A DNA stretch of 64,000 nt from Catenulispora sp. GP43 (GCF_041260665.1 NZ_JBGCCT010000027.1:97063-161062); one strand, 5' to 3'. Shown: positions 28,926-38,264, counted from the stretch's first letter. Notes: a model not told the origin generated them from the letters alone. Numbers and translations are program-made.

Positions 28926-28943
28926 TGTTCCATATACGGAACA
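28926..28943. promoter_or_regulatory. inverted-repeat operator between XRE regulator and BenE gene
   Basis: A perfect dyad TGTTCC-ATATAC-GGAACA lies 13 bases before the BenE GTG and 50 bases from the regulator start. Size and symmetry fit a dimeric HTH repressor; the adjacent XRE-cupin protein is the obvious candidate. Confidence 0.6.
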
Positions 28944-28956
28944 GTGGAGGTCCGTC

Positions 28957-30198
28957 GTGACTGTGGAGCAGATCGGCGAGGCCGAGGCCGCCGAGGAATC
29001 GGCTGAGGGGCTGGGCCCCACGTTCGGCGCGGGCGTCGTCACGGCGCTCGTCGGGTTCACCAGCTCGTTCGCCGTAGTCATCGCCGGACTGCGGGCGATC
29101 GGCGCCACGGAGCGCCAGGCGGCGTCGGGACTGCTGGTCCTCAGCGTCTCGATGGGTATCGCAGGGATCGTATTCAGCGCCCGCCACCGCATGCCGATCA
29201 GCATCGCCTGGTCCACCCCCGGCGCCGCCCTGCTCGTGAGCATCGGCGCGGGCCGCGCGCACGCCGGCCACGGCGGGGCGTCCGGCTACCGGGAAGCGCT
29301 GGGCGCGTTCGCGGTGGCGGGTCTGCTGACGGTGGTCACGGGCTTCTCGCGCACACTGACCCGCTGGATCGCGAGCATCCCGGCCCCGATCTCGGCCGCG
29401 ATGCTGGCGGGCGTGATCGCGCCGATCTGCCTCGAGTCGGCGCAGGCGGCGGTCCGCCTGCCGAAGCTGGCCCTGCCGGCCATCGCGGTCTGGGTGCTCC
29501 TGGGCCGCTTCGCGAAGCGCTGGGCCACCCCCGCCGCCCTCGCCACGGCGTTCATCGGCCTGGCCCTCGACCCGTCCACCCGCGGGCACCTCACCGGAGG
29601 CCTGCTCCCGACCCTGACGGTCACCACCCCGAGCCTGCATATCGGAACCCTGATAAGCCTCGCCCTCCCGCTGTACCTGGTGACGATGGCATCCCAGAAC
29701 CTCGCGGGCATCGCCGTCATGCGCAGCTACGGCTACGAACCCCCGATCCGCGAAGTCCTCATGGGCACCGGCGCCGCGACCACCCTCGGCGCCCCCTTCG
29801 GCGGCATCGCCATCAACTTCGCCGCCATCACCGCCGCCCTGGCCGCCAGCCCCGACGCGCACCGCGACCCCCGCCACCGCTGGATCGCCGCCACGACGGC
29901 GGGCGCGCTGTACGTCCTGCTCGGGCTCGGCGCGGCAGCGGCGACGGCACTGCTCATAGCGGCACCGCCACTGTTGATCGAAGGCGTCGCGGGCCTCGCC
30001 CTCCTGCCGGCCCTCGGCGGCGCACTGACAACGGCCCTCACCGATACGCGCTACCGCGAACCGGCGACAGCGGCCTTCGTCACCACGGCATCGGGAGTCA
30101 CGGTGGTGGGCGTCGGAGCGGCCTTCTGGGGGCTGCTTGTAGGCATGGCATTGCTGGCCGCGTCCCAGTTCAAGAGCCGTGAAGTGAACAACGCGTGA
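28957..30198 (+). CDS. BenE-family transporter
   Basis: A permease of 413 residues with about 12 helices. The N-terminal sequence ALVGFTSSFAVVIAGLRA and the segment HRMPISIAWSTPGAALL are characteristic of BenE, the benzoate/proton symporter family; actual substrate is not known. GTG start with GGAGG six bases upstream. No benzoate catabolic genes are nearby, so uptake or efflux of another aromatic or purine-like compound is possible. Confidence 0.85.
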   Translation: MTVEQIGEAEAAEESAEGLGPTFGAGVVTALVGFTSSFAVVIAGLRAIGATERQAASGLLVLSVSMGIAGIVFSARHRMPISIAWSTPGAALLVSIGAGRAHAGHGGASGYREALGAFAVAGLLTVVTGFSRTLTRWIASIPAPISAAMLAGVIAPICLESAQAAVRLPKLALPAIAVWVLLGRFAKRWATPAALATAFIGLALDPSTRGHLTGGLLPTLTVTTPSLHIGTLISLALPLYLVTMASQNLAGIAVMRSYGYEPPIREVLMGTGAATTLGAPFGGIAINFAAITAALAASPDAHRDPRHRWIAATTAGALYVLLGLGAAAATALLIAAPPLLIEGVAGLALLPALGGALTTALTDTRYREPATAAFVTTASGVTVVGVGAAFWGLLVGMALLAASQFKSREVNNA

Positions 30199-30302
30199 CC
30201 GAAGGCAATCAACACCTTGCGCAGGGTGGACCCCAAGACCCCTGATGGATAAGCTGGCACGTCGGATCGCAGGACCCAGATCTACCCAGGGGAGAAGTAA
30301 AG

Positions 30303-32225
30303 GTGTCCGCAAAGAAGCTCACGGCAGCCGCCGCGACAGCCCTTGCCGCAGCCACTTCTTTGGCGATGCCGGCGCATGCGAATGTCTCGCCGAAGACGTT
30401 CCCGGGGTTGAACGGGAAGCTGACTGTTTCCACTGGGGACAACCAGCTGCACTTCGTCAGCCAGGGCAGCACCAGCGCTGAGAACATGCCTTCTTCGAAG
30501 GTCACCGACGCCGAGTGGTCTCCGAACGGCAGCCGGGTCGCCTACGTCGACCAGAACGGCAGCGTGATCTCGGCCCGGTACGACGGCAGTGACGCGATAG
30601 TCGTGGCCGCCAATGCCGGTGCGACGCACCCGACATGGATGAACGGCGGCAGCTTCATCGTCTATGCGGCAGGCGGCAACCTCTACCAGGTTCCCAGCCT
30701 CGGCGGCACCGCTCCGGTAGTGCTTTCCGCAGGACACCAGGCGGGCGACCAGGACTCCGCGCCCCAGGGCGGCGCGAACGGTGTGCTCGCCTTCCAGCGC
30801 ATAGATGGCAAGAGCCACACTTCCGGGGTCTGGGTCTACAACGGCTACACCGGCAACGCGGGGTTCGTTCTGAACACCGGCGGCGGCCGGAACCCCTCAC
30901 TGTCGCCGGACGCACGGACTGTCACCTTCTCGATGCTGGACACCCAGTACCCCAACAAGGGGCTGCAGATCTGGACCATCGGGGTCGATGGCTCGAACCT
31001 CACCCAGTTGACCGTTGACCAGGGCTCGAACATCAAGAACGACCGCCCCGTGTGGTCGCCCGACGGCCGCACCATCGCCTACGCCAACGCCGTCAACGGC
31101 GAGATCATGACTATCGCGCCTGTCAAGGGGGCGCCGGAGACCCCGATCAGCCCGCTCAGCGGTCGCCTGAGCTGGCAGCCCGCGGCGAACATGAACCAGC
31201 CGCCCTCCGCCGACAACCCGGTCAACCTCGTCGAGCGCCTCGACGGTGCCGACCGCATAGAGACCGCGGTGCAGATCTCGCACTGGTCGTGGGACCCCAC
31301 CGCGTCGAATCCGCCGGCTGCGCGCCAGGCCGACATCGCGGTCATCGCGCGTGAGGATGTGCCCGCCGACGCGCTTGCCGGTACCGCTTTGGCCCGCCAG
31401 CTCAAGGGCGGCAAGGGTCCGCTGTTGCTCACCGAGACCGACAGCCTGGACCCGCGTACGCTCGCTGAGCTGAAGCGGACCCTGCGGCCGGGTTCGTACG
31501 TGTACGTGCTCGGGCAGACGAAGGCCATCTCCGACCACACCTTCCAGCAGATCGCAGCCGCCGGGTTCCGGCCGTCGCGCATCGGTGGGAAGGACCGCTT
31601 CGAGACCGCTGTCGACGTCGCGGAGACGATCGTCCCGACCTACACGCACGACCCGGTCACCGTTCTCGCCGCGACCGGCCTGGACTTCCCCGACGCGCTC
31701 GCGGCCGGTGCCGTGGCGGCGTCGCGGCCGAACACCGTCGTGGTGCTCACCGACGACAAGGTCATGCCGGCGCCCACGCTGAACTTCCTCAACTCGGTGT
31801 CGCAGCGCACGGTGTTCGGGGTCGGCGGCCAGGCTGTGACGGCGCTGAGCTCGGTGCGTGTGGCGGCGGCGCCGGCGAAGGGCAACGACCGGTTCCAGAC
31901 GGCCGCGATCGTGGCTCGCACGTTCTTCGGCGGGCCGCAGGTGGTCGGCATCGCGACCGGGTACAAGTTCCCGGACGCGCTGGCCGGCGGTGTGCTCGCC
32001 GGTTCGGTCGGCGGCCCGCTGCTGCTGACCGGTCCGACCGCGCTGCCGTCCGAGACCGCCGACTACCTGCGCGACGCCTCCGGCTCGGTCAACGACGCCA
32101 TCCTGTTCGGCGGTCCCGAGGTGCTCGACGAGGGCATCCAGGACCAGGTCGGCGACCTCATGGGCGAGCCCAACCAGTGGGTGTACCAGGAGAACAACCC
32201 GGCTGCTCACACCGGTCCCCGTTAA
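30303..32225 (+). CDS. secreted protein with PD40 beta-propeller and three cell-wall-binding repeats
   Basis: A 640-residue secreted protein. Signal peptide: MSAKKLTAAAATALAAATSL ending in PAHA. Residues ~40-300 contain TolB/PD40-like propeller blades (WSPNGSRVAYV, LSPDARTVTFS, WSPDGRTIAYA). Residues ~310-620 hold three cell-wall-binding repeat 2 units, each with a D-R-x-x-TA core (DRIETAV, DRFETAV, DRFQTAA) and FPDALA-type motifs. It is likely displayed on the wall. GTG start with GGGGAG nine bases upstream. Codon use is slightly less GC-rich than its neighbours. A strong terminator follows. Confidence 0.85.
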   Translation: MSAKKLTAAAATALAAATSLAMPAHANVSPKTFPGLNGKLTVSTGDNQLHFVSQGSTSAENMPSSKVTDAEWSPNGSRVAYVDQNGSVISARYDGSDAIVVAANAGATHPTWMNGGSFIVYAAGGNLYQVPSLGGTAPVVLSAGHQAGDQDSAPQGGANGVLAFQRIDGKSHTSGVWVYNGYTGNAGFVLNTGGGRNPSLSPDARTVTFSMLDTQYPNKGLQIWTIGVDGSNLTQLTVDQGSNIKNDRPVWSPDGRTIAYANAVNGEIMTIAPVKGAPETPISPLSGRLSWQPAANMNQPPSADNPVNLVERLDGADRIETAVQISHWSWDPTASNPPAARQADIAVIAREDVPADALAGTALARQLKGGKGPLLLTETDSLDPRTLAELKRTLRPGSYVYVLGQTKAISDHTFQQIAAAGFRPSRIGGKDRFETAVDVAETIVPTYTHDPVTVLAATGLDFPDALAAGAVAASRPNTVVVLTDDKVMPAPTLNFLNSVSQRTVFGVGGQAVTALSSVRVAAAPAKGNDRFQTAAIVARTFFGGPQVVGIATGYKFPDALAGGVLAGSVGGPLLLTGPTALPSETADYLRDASGSVNDAILFGGPEVLDEGIQDQVGDLMGEPNQWVYQENNPAAHTGPR

Positions 32226-32259
32226 TCCCGGCGGGCTCCGGCCCCCGAACGTTCTCGCG

Positions 32260-32295
32260 AGAGGGCGACGACGCCACCCGGCGCCGTCGCCCTCT
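32260..32295 (+). terminator. terminator after the cell-wall-binding protein gene
   Basis: An 11-base perfect stem AGAGGGCGACG/CGTCGCCCTCT with a 14-base loop and a TTC tail, 34 bases after the stop. Confidence 0.8.
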
Positions 32296-32398
32296 TCGCT
32301 ACCCACAGTAACCACCCGCCTGAACCGGCTATCCTGAACAGTCACAGAACCGCACCACCCAGCATCACCACCCAGCATCACCGAGGAGACTCCGCCCC

Positions 32399-33247
32399 GT
32401 GGCCCGCATGCCCGACGGCCCGCCCCCGCCGCCGACCGTCCAGAAGCTCCGTATCCGCTACGCCAAGCGCGGGCGGCTTCGCTTCACCAGCCACCGTGAC
32501 ATCCAGCGCGCCTTCGAGCGTGCGTTGCGGCGGGCGCGGGTGCCGATGGCGTACTCGGCGGGGTTCACGCCGCATCCGAAGGTGTCGTGGGCCGGGGCCG
32601 CGCCGACCGGGGTGGCCAGTGAGGCCGAGTACGTCGAGATCGGGGTCACGCGGGCGTTGGTGCCCGCCGAGCTCGCGGCCGCGCTGGACGGGTCGCTGCC
32701 GGCCGACCTGGACATCCTGGAGGTCGTGGAGGCCGCCACGCCGAACCTGATGGAGCGGCTGGAGGCCTCCGTGTGGGAGATCCGGCTGCCGGGGGTCGCG
32801 CCGGAGGAGGCCGCCGCGGCTGTCGCCGCTTTCGGCGCGGCCGAGGAGGTGCTGGTCGAGCGGATGACGAAGAACGGGGTGCGGACGTTCGACGCCCGGG
32901 CCGCCGTCACCGGCATCCAGTCCGGGGCGGTGAGCTCGGACGACTCCGGGGGGTTCGGCGTTTCCGCAGGTCAGGGCGGTGTCGGCGAGGGTGGCGGGCG
33001 TGAGGATCGACCCTGTGCGATACTGCGACTAGTCGTGCGGCACCTGACACCCGCCGTGCGGCCCGACGACGTCCTGACCGGACTCGGTCGTGTGGCAGGC
33101 CTGGTGCCGCCCGTCCCGCCCCAGGTGACGAGGCTGGCGCAGGGGCCGCTGCGGGACGGATCCGACGCGACGCCGACCAGTGTGAGCGTGGAGGCGCTGT
33201 CCGATCCCCTGGATCCGGACCGGGCCGCCGCGGGGTCGGCGGCTTAG
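32399..33247 (+). CDS. TIGR03936-family (DUF2344) protein
   Basis: A protein of 282 residues with the family N-terminus LRIRYAKRGRLRFTSHRD followed by FERALRRARVPMAYSAGF and PHPKVSWAGAAPTGVASEAE. It normally partners or is fused to the TIGR03960 radical SAM protein; exact chemistry unknown. Here it lies 6.5 kb from that partner. GTG start with GAGGAG eleven bases before it. The C-terminal third is Gly-rich and less conserved. RNase E follows. Confidence 0.88.
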   Translation: MARMPDGPPPPPTVQKLRIRYAKRGRLRFTSHRDIQRAFERALRRARVPMAYSAGFTPHPKVSWAGAAPTGVASEAEYVEIGVTRALVPAELAAALDGSLPADLDILEVVEAATPNLMERLEASVWEIRLPGVAPEEAAAAVAAFGAAEEVLVERMTKNGVRTFDARAAVTGIQSGAVSSDDSGGFGVSAGQGGVGEGGGREDRPCAILRLVVRHLTPAVRPDDVLTGLGRVAGLVPPVPPQVTRLAQGPLRDGSDATPTSVSVEALSDPLDPDRAAAGSAA

Positions 33248-33306
33248 AGGTGAGGCGGCCGGTGACGTCGAGAGCACGAACCAACCAGACTTCTCGTCAG
33301 GTCGGT

Positions 33307-33329
33307 GCCCGGCCCCTCTAACGCCGGGC
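33307..33329 (+). other. hairpin in the rne leader
   Basis: GCCCGGC/GCCGGGC stem with a 9-base loop, 59 bases after the TIGR03936 stop and 167 before the chosen rne start. It may end the upstream transcript or be a structured 5' leader; RNase E messages in other bacteria are self-regulated through their leaders, but that is not shown here. The rest of the 249-base gap shows no other clear signal. Confidence 0.35.
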
Positions 33330-33496
33330 CCGTCGGACAGACGAGGTGAAGACAACAACAGCCACCTGTGTGGCGCCGCAGAGCACCCGGATCTGTCAGG
33401 GATTCGCCGGCCGTGCCCATCGTCTGCCTATCGGCAGCAAGGATGTGGGTCACCGCTTCGCGCGCGCCCGGGGGGCATGACGGGAGAACCGCCCGG

Positions 33497-36400
33497 ATGC
33501 TCGACAACGAGCCCACCGGCGTCCCCGGCGAACAGCCGGACCAGACGTCAGACGCGCAGAACGCGGCCGCCACGGCCGCCACGAACGAAGGCGAGGCGCC
33601 CACGCGCTCGCGCCGGCGGGCGGCCAGCCGCCCGGCCGGCCCGCCGCAGCCCCCGGAGCCGGGGTCGGAGACCGGGCCGCAGGCCACGGGCTCGGACGAC
33701 GCCGCCGCGGAGCCTGAGAGCAAGCCCAAGCGGGCCCGCAAGACCGCGGCCAAGAAGGTCGCCGCGCCCGAGCCGGAGACGGCCGAGGCGGACGCGCCCG
33801 CTGCCAAGAAGACCACGCGGACCCGGACCCGGAAGAAGGCCGCCGAGGCCGAGCCGGTCCCGGGAGCCGAATCGGCCGAGTCCGGCCAGACGGCAGGTCA
33901 GGCCGCCGATGGCGCGCCCGCCGCTTCCGCTGAGCCGCCGGCATCGGAGGAGTCCGACACCACCGCAAAGGGCGCGCGCACGCGTACCCGCCGCCGTGCC
34001 ACCTCGGCCGGTACCGCCGTCGAGCAGGCTTCCGGTGCCGAATCGGGTGCCGAGGCCGAGAGCGGCCGCGCCGGGACCGCCAAGCGCACCCGGGCCGCCG
34101 CGGCCGACCGCGAGCAGGCCGCGGCGTCCGCCGACAGCGCCGCGGACAAGGCTGACACCGCCAAGAGCGACACCGACAAGGGCGAGGCGGCCGCTCAGCC
34201 GGAAACCGCGCCCCGCGCCCGTACCCGCCGCCGTGCCACCTCGGCCGGTACCGCCGCCGAGCAGGCGGCCGACACCGCCGCCGACACCGACACGGCCGGC
34301 GACCAGCCCGCCGAGTCCGCGTCCCGCCCGACCGGCCTCGCCTCGCCGTTCGCGAACCCGTTCGCGGCGCCGCAGCTCCCGGCCAAGACGGCCAAGAAGG
34401 CCGCGCAGGCCCAGGAGGCTCCGGCCGAGGCGCCTGCCAAGGCCAAGGCTGAGAGCGCCGAGCCCGCTGCCGACACCGACACCGAGTCGGAGGACAAGCC
34501 CAAGCGCACCCGCCGCCGCGCCGCCTCCGCTCCGGCGGGTCCGCCGCGGGCCCAGGACGAGGCCGCCGAGTCCAAGCCGGACCGGCAGCAGCGCCAGGAC
34601 AAGCAGCAGCGTCCGGACAAGCAGCAGCGCCAGGACAAGCAGGACCGCCGGGACAAGGGCGCCCAGCCCGCCGCCCCGGAGCCGGCCGCCGAGGGCGCCG
34701 AGGCCGTCGACCTCGAGAGCCTGTCCCCGGCCGAGCGGGCCCGCGCCATCATCGCCGCGCGCGCCGCCGCGCCGGCCGCCGGCGTCCTGTTCCAGGCGCC
34801 GGACCTGACCACCGCCGCCGCGCAGAAGGCCGCCGTCAAGGCCGCCAAGGCCGAGGCGACCGAGGAGGAGGCCGAAGCCGAGACCGAGGTCGAGGCCGAA
34901 GCCGCGGAGGAGCAGGCCCCGACCCGCCGGACCCGGACCCGCAACCGGAACCGGAATCGCGCGGAGCAGGCCGAGTCCGCGGCCGAGGACGCCGAGGCGG
35001 AGGCCGAGGACGAGGGTGACGAGGACGAGGAGGGCACCGGCTCCTCCAGCCGCCGTCGCCGCCGTCGTCGCCGCCGGGCCGGTGGCGAGTCGGTGGAGCC
35101 GGGTCCGGACGACCCGCCGAACACCGTGGTCAAGGTCCGCGAGTCCCGGGTGCGCAGCCGCGACCGCAAGGGCGGTCTGGCCGCGGACGACGACGTGCAG
35201 GGCGTGCGCGGCTCGACCCGCCTGGAGGCCAAGAAGCAGCGCCGCCGCGAGGGCCGGGACACCGGCCGCCGCCGCGCGCCGCTGATCACCGAGGCCGAGT
35301 TCCTGGCCCGCCGGGAGAGCGTCGAGCGGGTCATGGTGGTGCGCCAGAGCGGCGACCGGACCCAGATCGGCGTGCTGGAGGACGGCGTGCTCGTCGAGCA
35401 CTACGTCAACCGCGCGCAGTCCGCGTCCTACGTGGGCAACGTGTACCTGGGCAAGGTGCAGAACGTGCTGCCCTCGATGGAGGCGGCGTTCGTCGACATC
35501 GGCAAGGGCCGCAACGCCGTGCTGTACGCCGGCGAGGTCAACTTCGACGCGGCCGGCATCACCGGCCACGCCAAGCGCATCGAGAGCGTGCTCAAGAGCG
35601 GCCAGGCGGTCCTGACCCAGGTCACCAAGGACCCGATCGGGCACAAGGGCGCGCGGCTGACCAGCCAGATCTCGCTGCCCGGCCGGTACCTGGTCTACGT
35701 GCCCGAGGGCACCATGACCGGGATCAGCCGCAAGCTGCCGGAGAACGAGCGCAACCGCCTCAAGACCATCCTGAAGGCGGTCGTGCCCGAGCACGCCGGG
35801 GTCATCGTGCGCACCGCCGCCGAGGGCGCCACCGAGGACGAGCTGCGCCGCGACGTGGAGCGGCTGTCCGCGCAGTGGGAGGAGATCCAGCGCAAGGCGG
35901 CCTCCTCCGCGAGCTCGGCCCCGACCCTGCTGTACGGCGAGCCGGACCTGACCGTGCGCGTGGTGCGCGACATCTTCAACGAGGACTTCAGCAAGCTGAT
36001 CGTCTCCGGCGACCAGGCCTGGGACACCATCCGCGAGTACGTCGGCGGGGTGGCCCCGGACCTGGCCCCGCGCCTGGAGCGCTGGACCTCCGAGCAGGAC
36101 ATCTTCGCCGTGCACCGGGTCGACGAGCAGCTGGCCAAGGGGCTGGACCGCAAGGTCTGGCTGCCCTCCGGCGGCTCGCTGGTCATCGACCGCACCGAGG
36201 CGATGGTCGTGATCGACGTCAACACCGGCAAGTTCACCGGCTCCGGGGGCAACCTGGAGGAGACGGTCACCCGCAACAACATCGAGGCGGCCGAGGAGAT
36301 CGTCCGCCAGCTGCGGCTGCGCGACCTCGGCGGCATCATCGTCATCGACTTCATCGACATGGTCCTGGAGTCCAACCGCGACCTGGTGATGCGCCGGCTG

Positions 36401-37297
36401 CTGGAGTGCCTGGGCCGGGACCGGACCAAGCACCAGGTGGCCGAGGTCACCTCGCTGGGCCTGATCCAGATGACCCGCAAGCGCGTGGGCCAGGGCCTGC
36501 TGGAGGCCTTCTCCGAGACCTGCGACAAGTGCAACGGCCGCGGCGTGCTGGTCCACATGGAGCCGGTGCCGGTCGGCCACAGCCACGGCCACGGGGCCGA
36601 GGACGGCGCCGAGCGCGACGGCCGCGGGTCCGCGGGCAAGGGCGGCCGGGCGGGCGAGTCCCGCGCCGAGGGCGGCCAGGGCGGCGCGGAGGAGGAGCAC
36701 GAGGGCGGCCGCGGCCGGCGCAAGCGGCGCAAGTCGCACGGCCACGCCGACCGCCAGCAGCACTTCGACCCGCAGTACGACGTCGACGGGGTGCCGGAGG
36801 AGTTCCAGGACTTCGCCGACGGCGAGCACGCGCAGGCCGGTCCGGTCACCGTGACCAGGGCGGCCGAGGTCGCCGCGGCCGACGGCCGGGCCCAGGACGA
36901 GGCCGCCGAGCTGTCCGAGCACAGCGAGGTGGAGCGCATCCCGAGCCACGAGCACGTGGTGGCCCCGGTGGTGACCCCGGGCGACGTGGTCGCCGCCGAG
37001 GAGGCCGACGTCACCGAGCGGCTGGCCGCCGGCGACGCCCAGGCGCACACCGTCTACGTCCCGCCCGCGGGCGCCGGCGTGAGCGCCGCGGCGGCGGACC
37101 GGGAGGAGACCGAGGCTCAGGCGGCCGGGCAGGCCGGCACCGCGCCGGTCGCGACCGCGGTGGCCGTGGCCGACGCGCCCGAGGCCGAGGCCGAGGCCGA
37201 CGGCGCCGAGGCGGCCGAGGCCGCCCCGAAGCGGCGCGGCCTGCGGGTCCGCCGTGCGGCCAAGCGTCCCGCCGGCCCGCCGGCGGCGCACAACTGA
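33497..37297 (+). CDS. rne: ribonuclease E/G with long disordered N- and C-terminal regions
   Basis: A 1266-residue endoribonuclease of mRNA decay and rRNA maturation. Residues 1-~600 are low-complexity (Ala, Glu, Arg, Lys) with repeated Arg-rich motifs such as RTRRRATSAGTA. The catalytic part (~610-1020) has the S1 domain (VLPSMEAAFVDIGKGRNAVL), the DNase I-like subdomain with metal ligands D907 (IDVNTGKFTG) and D951 (IVIDFIDM), and the zinc link C1009-x2-C1012. The C-terminal ~240 residues are again disordered. Catalytic core in the middle with the scaffold split to both ends is usual for actinobacterial RNase E. I chose ATG 33497 because GGGAG lies ten bases before it. Confidence 0.93.
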   Translation: MLDNEPTGVPGEQPDQTSDAQNAAATAATNEGEAPTRSRRRAASRPAGPPQPPEPGSETGPQATGSDDAAAEPESKPKRARKTAAKKVAAPEPETAEADAPAAKKTTRTRTRKKAAEAEPVPGAESAESGQTAGQAADGAPAASAEPPASEESDTTAKGARTRTRRRATSAGTAVEQASGAESGAEAESGRAGTAKRTRAAAADREQAAASADSAADKADTAKSDTDKGEAAAQPETAPRARTRRRATSAGTAAEQAADTAADTDTAGDQPAESASRPTGLASPFANPFAAPQLPAKTAKKAAQAQEAPAEAPAKAKAESAEPAADTDTESEDKPKRTRRRAASAPAGPPRAQDEAAESKPDRQQRQDKQQRPDKQQRQDKQDRRDKGAQPAAPEPAAEGAEAVDLESLSPAERARAIIAARAAAPAAGVLFQAPDLTTAAAQKAAVKAAKAEATEEEAEAETEVEAEAAEEQAPTRRTRTRNRNRNRAEQAESAAEDAEAEAEDEGDEDEEGTGSSSRRRRRRRRRAGGESVEPGPDDPPNTVVKVRESRVRSRDRKGGLAADDDVQGVRGSTRLEAKKQRRREGRDTGRRRAPLITEAEFLARRESVERVMVVRQSGDRTQIGVLEDGVLVEHYVNRAQSASYVGNVYLGKVQNVLPSMEAAFVDIGKGRNAVLYAGEVNFDAAGITGHAKRIESVLKSGQAVLTQVTKDPIGHKGARLTSQISLPGRYLVYVPEGTMTGISRKLPENERNRLKTILKAVVPEHAGVIVRTAAEGATEDELRRDVERLSAQWEEIQRKAASSASSAPTLLYGEPDLTVRVVRDIFNEDFSKLIVSGDQAWDTIREYVGGVAPDLAPRLERWTSEQDIFAVHRVDEQLAKGLDRKVWLPSGGSLVIDRTEAMVVIDVNTGKFTGSGGNLEETVTRNNIEAAEEIVRQLRLRDLGGIIVIDFIDMVLESNRDLVMRRLLECLGRDRTKHQVAEVTSLGLIQMTRKRVGQGLLEAFSETCDKCNGRGVLVHMEPVPVGHSHGHGAEDGAERDGRGSAGKGGRAGESRAEGGQGGAEEEHEGGRGRRKRRKSHGHADRQQHFDPQYDVDGVPEEFQDFADGEHAQAGPVTVTRAAEVAAADGRAQDEAAELSEHSEVERIPSHEHVVAPVVTPGDVVAAEEADVTERLAAGDAQAHTVYVPPAGAGVSAAAADREETEAQAAGQAGTAPVATAVAVADAPEAEAEADGAEAAEAAPKRRGLRVRRAAKRPAGPPAAHN
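33983..34256 (+). repeat. duplicated 37-base repeat within rne
   Basis: An identical 37-base segment occurs at 33983-34019 and 34220-34256, encoding the motif RTRRRATSAGTA in the disordered N-terminal region of RNase E. Related motifs are encoded near 33613 and 34500. Confidence 0.8.
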
Positions 37298-37349
37298 CCG
37301 GCAGGTCCGGCCGGGCACCACAGCTCGGCCGGGCCTGGCGGGCCTCAGT

Positions 37350-37379
37350 TTGACCCACAGGCGCGGACTTCCGTACCCT
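37350..37379 (+). promoter_or_regulatory. rplU promoter
   Basis: -35 TTGACC (37350-37355), an 18-base spacer and -10 TACCCT (37374-37379). Transcription would begin near 37386, leaving a leader of about 190 bases before rplU, long enough to hold a ribosomal-protein control structure. I recognise no named leader motif; a small TCGAC/GTCGA stem lies near the end. Confidence 0.55.
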
Positions 37380-37583
37380 TGAGCTTCGGCATGCGATACG
37401 CGTGCCCGGCATCGCAGGGCCCCTGCGCAAGCAGACGCGGCCCGGATGATGATCGGCTCGATGGGTCGTCAGTCCGCACCTCGCAAGAAGTGCCGGACGC
37501 TCGTGACCGGCAACTGAGTTGGTCGCGAGTAAGGCAGCAGACCTGATCGACCCACAGTCGACGAGAAGAGAGTGAGTTTCGCG

Positions 37584-37904
37584 GTGTACGCGATCGTCAA
37601 GAGCGGCGGACGGCAGCACAAGGTGGCTGTCGGCGACGTCGTCGAGGTGGACCGCCTCCCGGGTGCCCCGGCCGGCCAGGAAGTGGAGCTTTCCGCGATC
37701 CTGCTCGTCGACGGGGACGCCATCACCTCCGACCCGTGGGTCCTGGAGGGCGTGAAGGTCAAGGCCGAGGTGGTCGAGGAGACCAAGGGTCCGAAGATCC
37801 ACATCCTCAAGTACCGGAACAAGACCGGCTACCGCGTGCGTCAGGGCCACCGCCAGAAGCACACCCAGATCAAGATCACCGCCATCGACGGCGGCAAGAA
37901 GTAA
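37584..37904 (+). CDS. rplU: 50S ribosomal protein L21
   Basis: Large-subunit ribosomal protein of 106 residues with the family start [13 protein letters not shown] and the C-terminal signature [20 protein letters not shown] prefer the GTG at 37584 because L21 proteins begin M-YAIV; a GTG at 37572 would add four residues (MSFA) and is also possible. Operon with rpmA, 13 bases downstream. Confidence 0.95.
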   Translation: MYAIVKSGGRQHKVAVGDVVEVDRLPGAPAGQEVELSAILLVDGDAITSDPWVLEGVKVKAEVVEETKGPKIHILKYRNKTGYRVRQGHRQKHTQIKITAIDGGKK

Positions 37905-37917
37905 GGGCGGCTGAGAC

Positions 37918-38175
37918 ATGGCACACAAGAAGGGCGCATCGTCCTCCAAGAACGGCCGCGATTCCAACGCCCAGCGCCTCGGCGTGAAGCGTTTCGGCGG
38001 CCAGAACGTCAACGCCGGCGAGATCATCATCCGCCAGCGCGGCACCCACTTCCACCCCGGCCTGAACATGGGCCGTGGCAAGGACGACACCCTGTTCGCG
38101 CTGGCCGCGGGCAAGGTGGAGTTCGGCACTCTGCGCGGCCGGCGCGTCATCTCGATCGTCCCGGCGGCTGAGTAA
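37918..38175 (+). CDS. rpmA: 50S ribosomal protein L27
   Basis: Large-subunit protein of 85 residues starting [15 protein letters not shown], whose flexible N-terminus reaches the peptidyl-transferase centre. [10 protein letters not shown] and GNI-like [11 protein letters not shown] match the L27 signature. Ends before a strong terminator. Confidence 0.97.
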   Translation: MAHKKGASSSKNGRDSNAQRLGVKRFGGQNVNAGEIIIRQRGTHFHPGLNMGRGKDDTLFALAAGKVEFGTLRGRRVISIVPAAE

Positions 38176-38190
38176 CACTCGGCTTCACGG

Positions 38191-38219
38191 AGCGGGCCGG
38201 GGGAGATCCCCGGCCCGCT
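38191..38219 (+). terminator. terminator after rplU-rpmA
   Basis: Arms AGCGGGCCG and CGGCCCGCT extended by GGG/CCC, with a tight loop and a TTCTTCGTGTTC tail. It lies 16 bases after the rpmA stop and 45 before obgE. Confidence 0.85.
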
Positions 38220-38264
38220 TCTTCGTGTTCTAGGACCTATACAGAGAGCAAGGAGGCGCTGACC

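Noticed and set aside
30199..30302. Promoter for the cell-wall-binding protein from TTGCGC at 30217
   Set aside because: The nearest -10-like hexamer (TAAGCT at 30250) is 27 bases away, too far for a normal spacer.
33548..37321. Long open frame on the minus strand across rne (over 1200 codons)
   Set aside because: High GC at third positions keeps antisense frames open. Its composition is low-complexity Leu/Gly/Arg/Val with no motif, and the plus strand encodes a complete RNase E.
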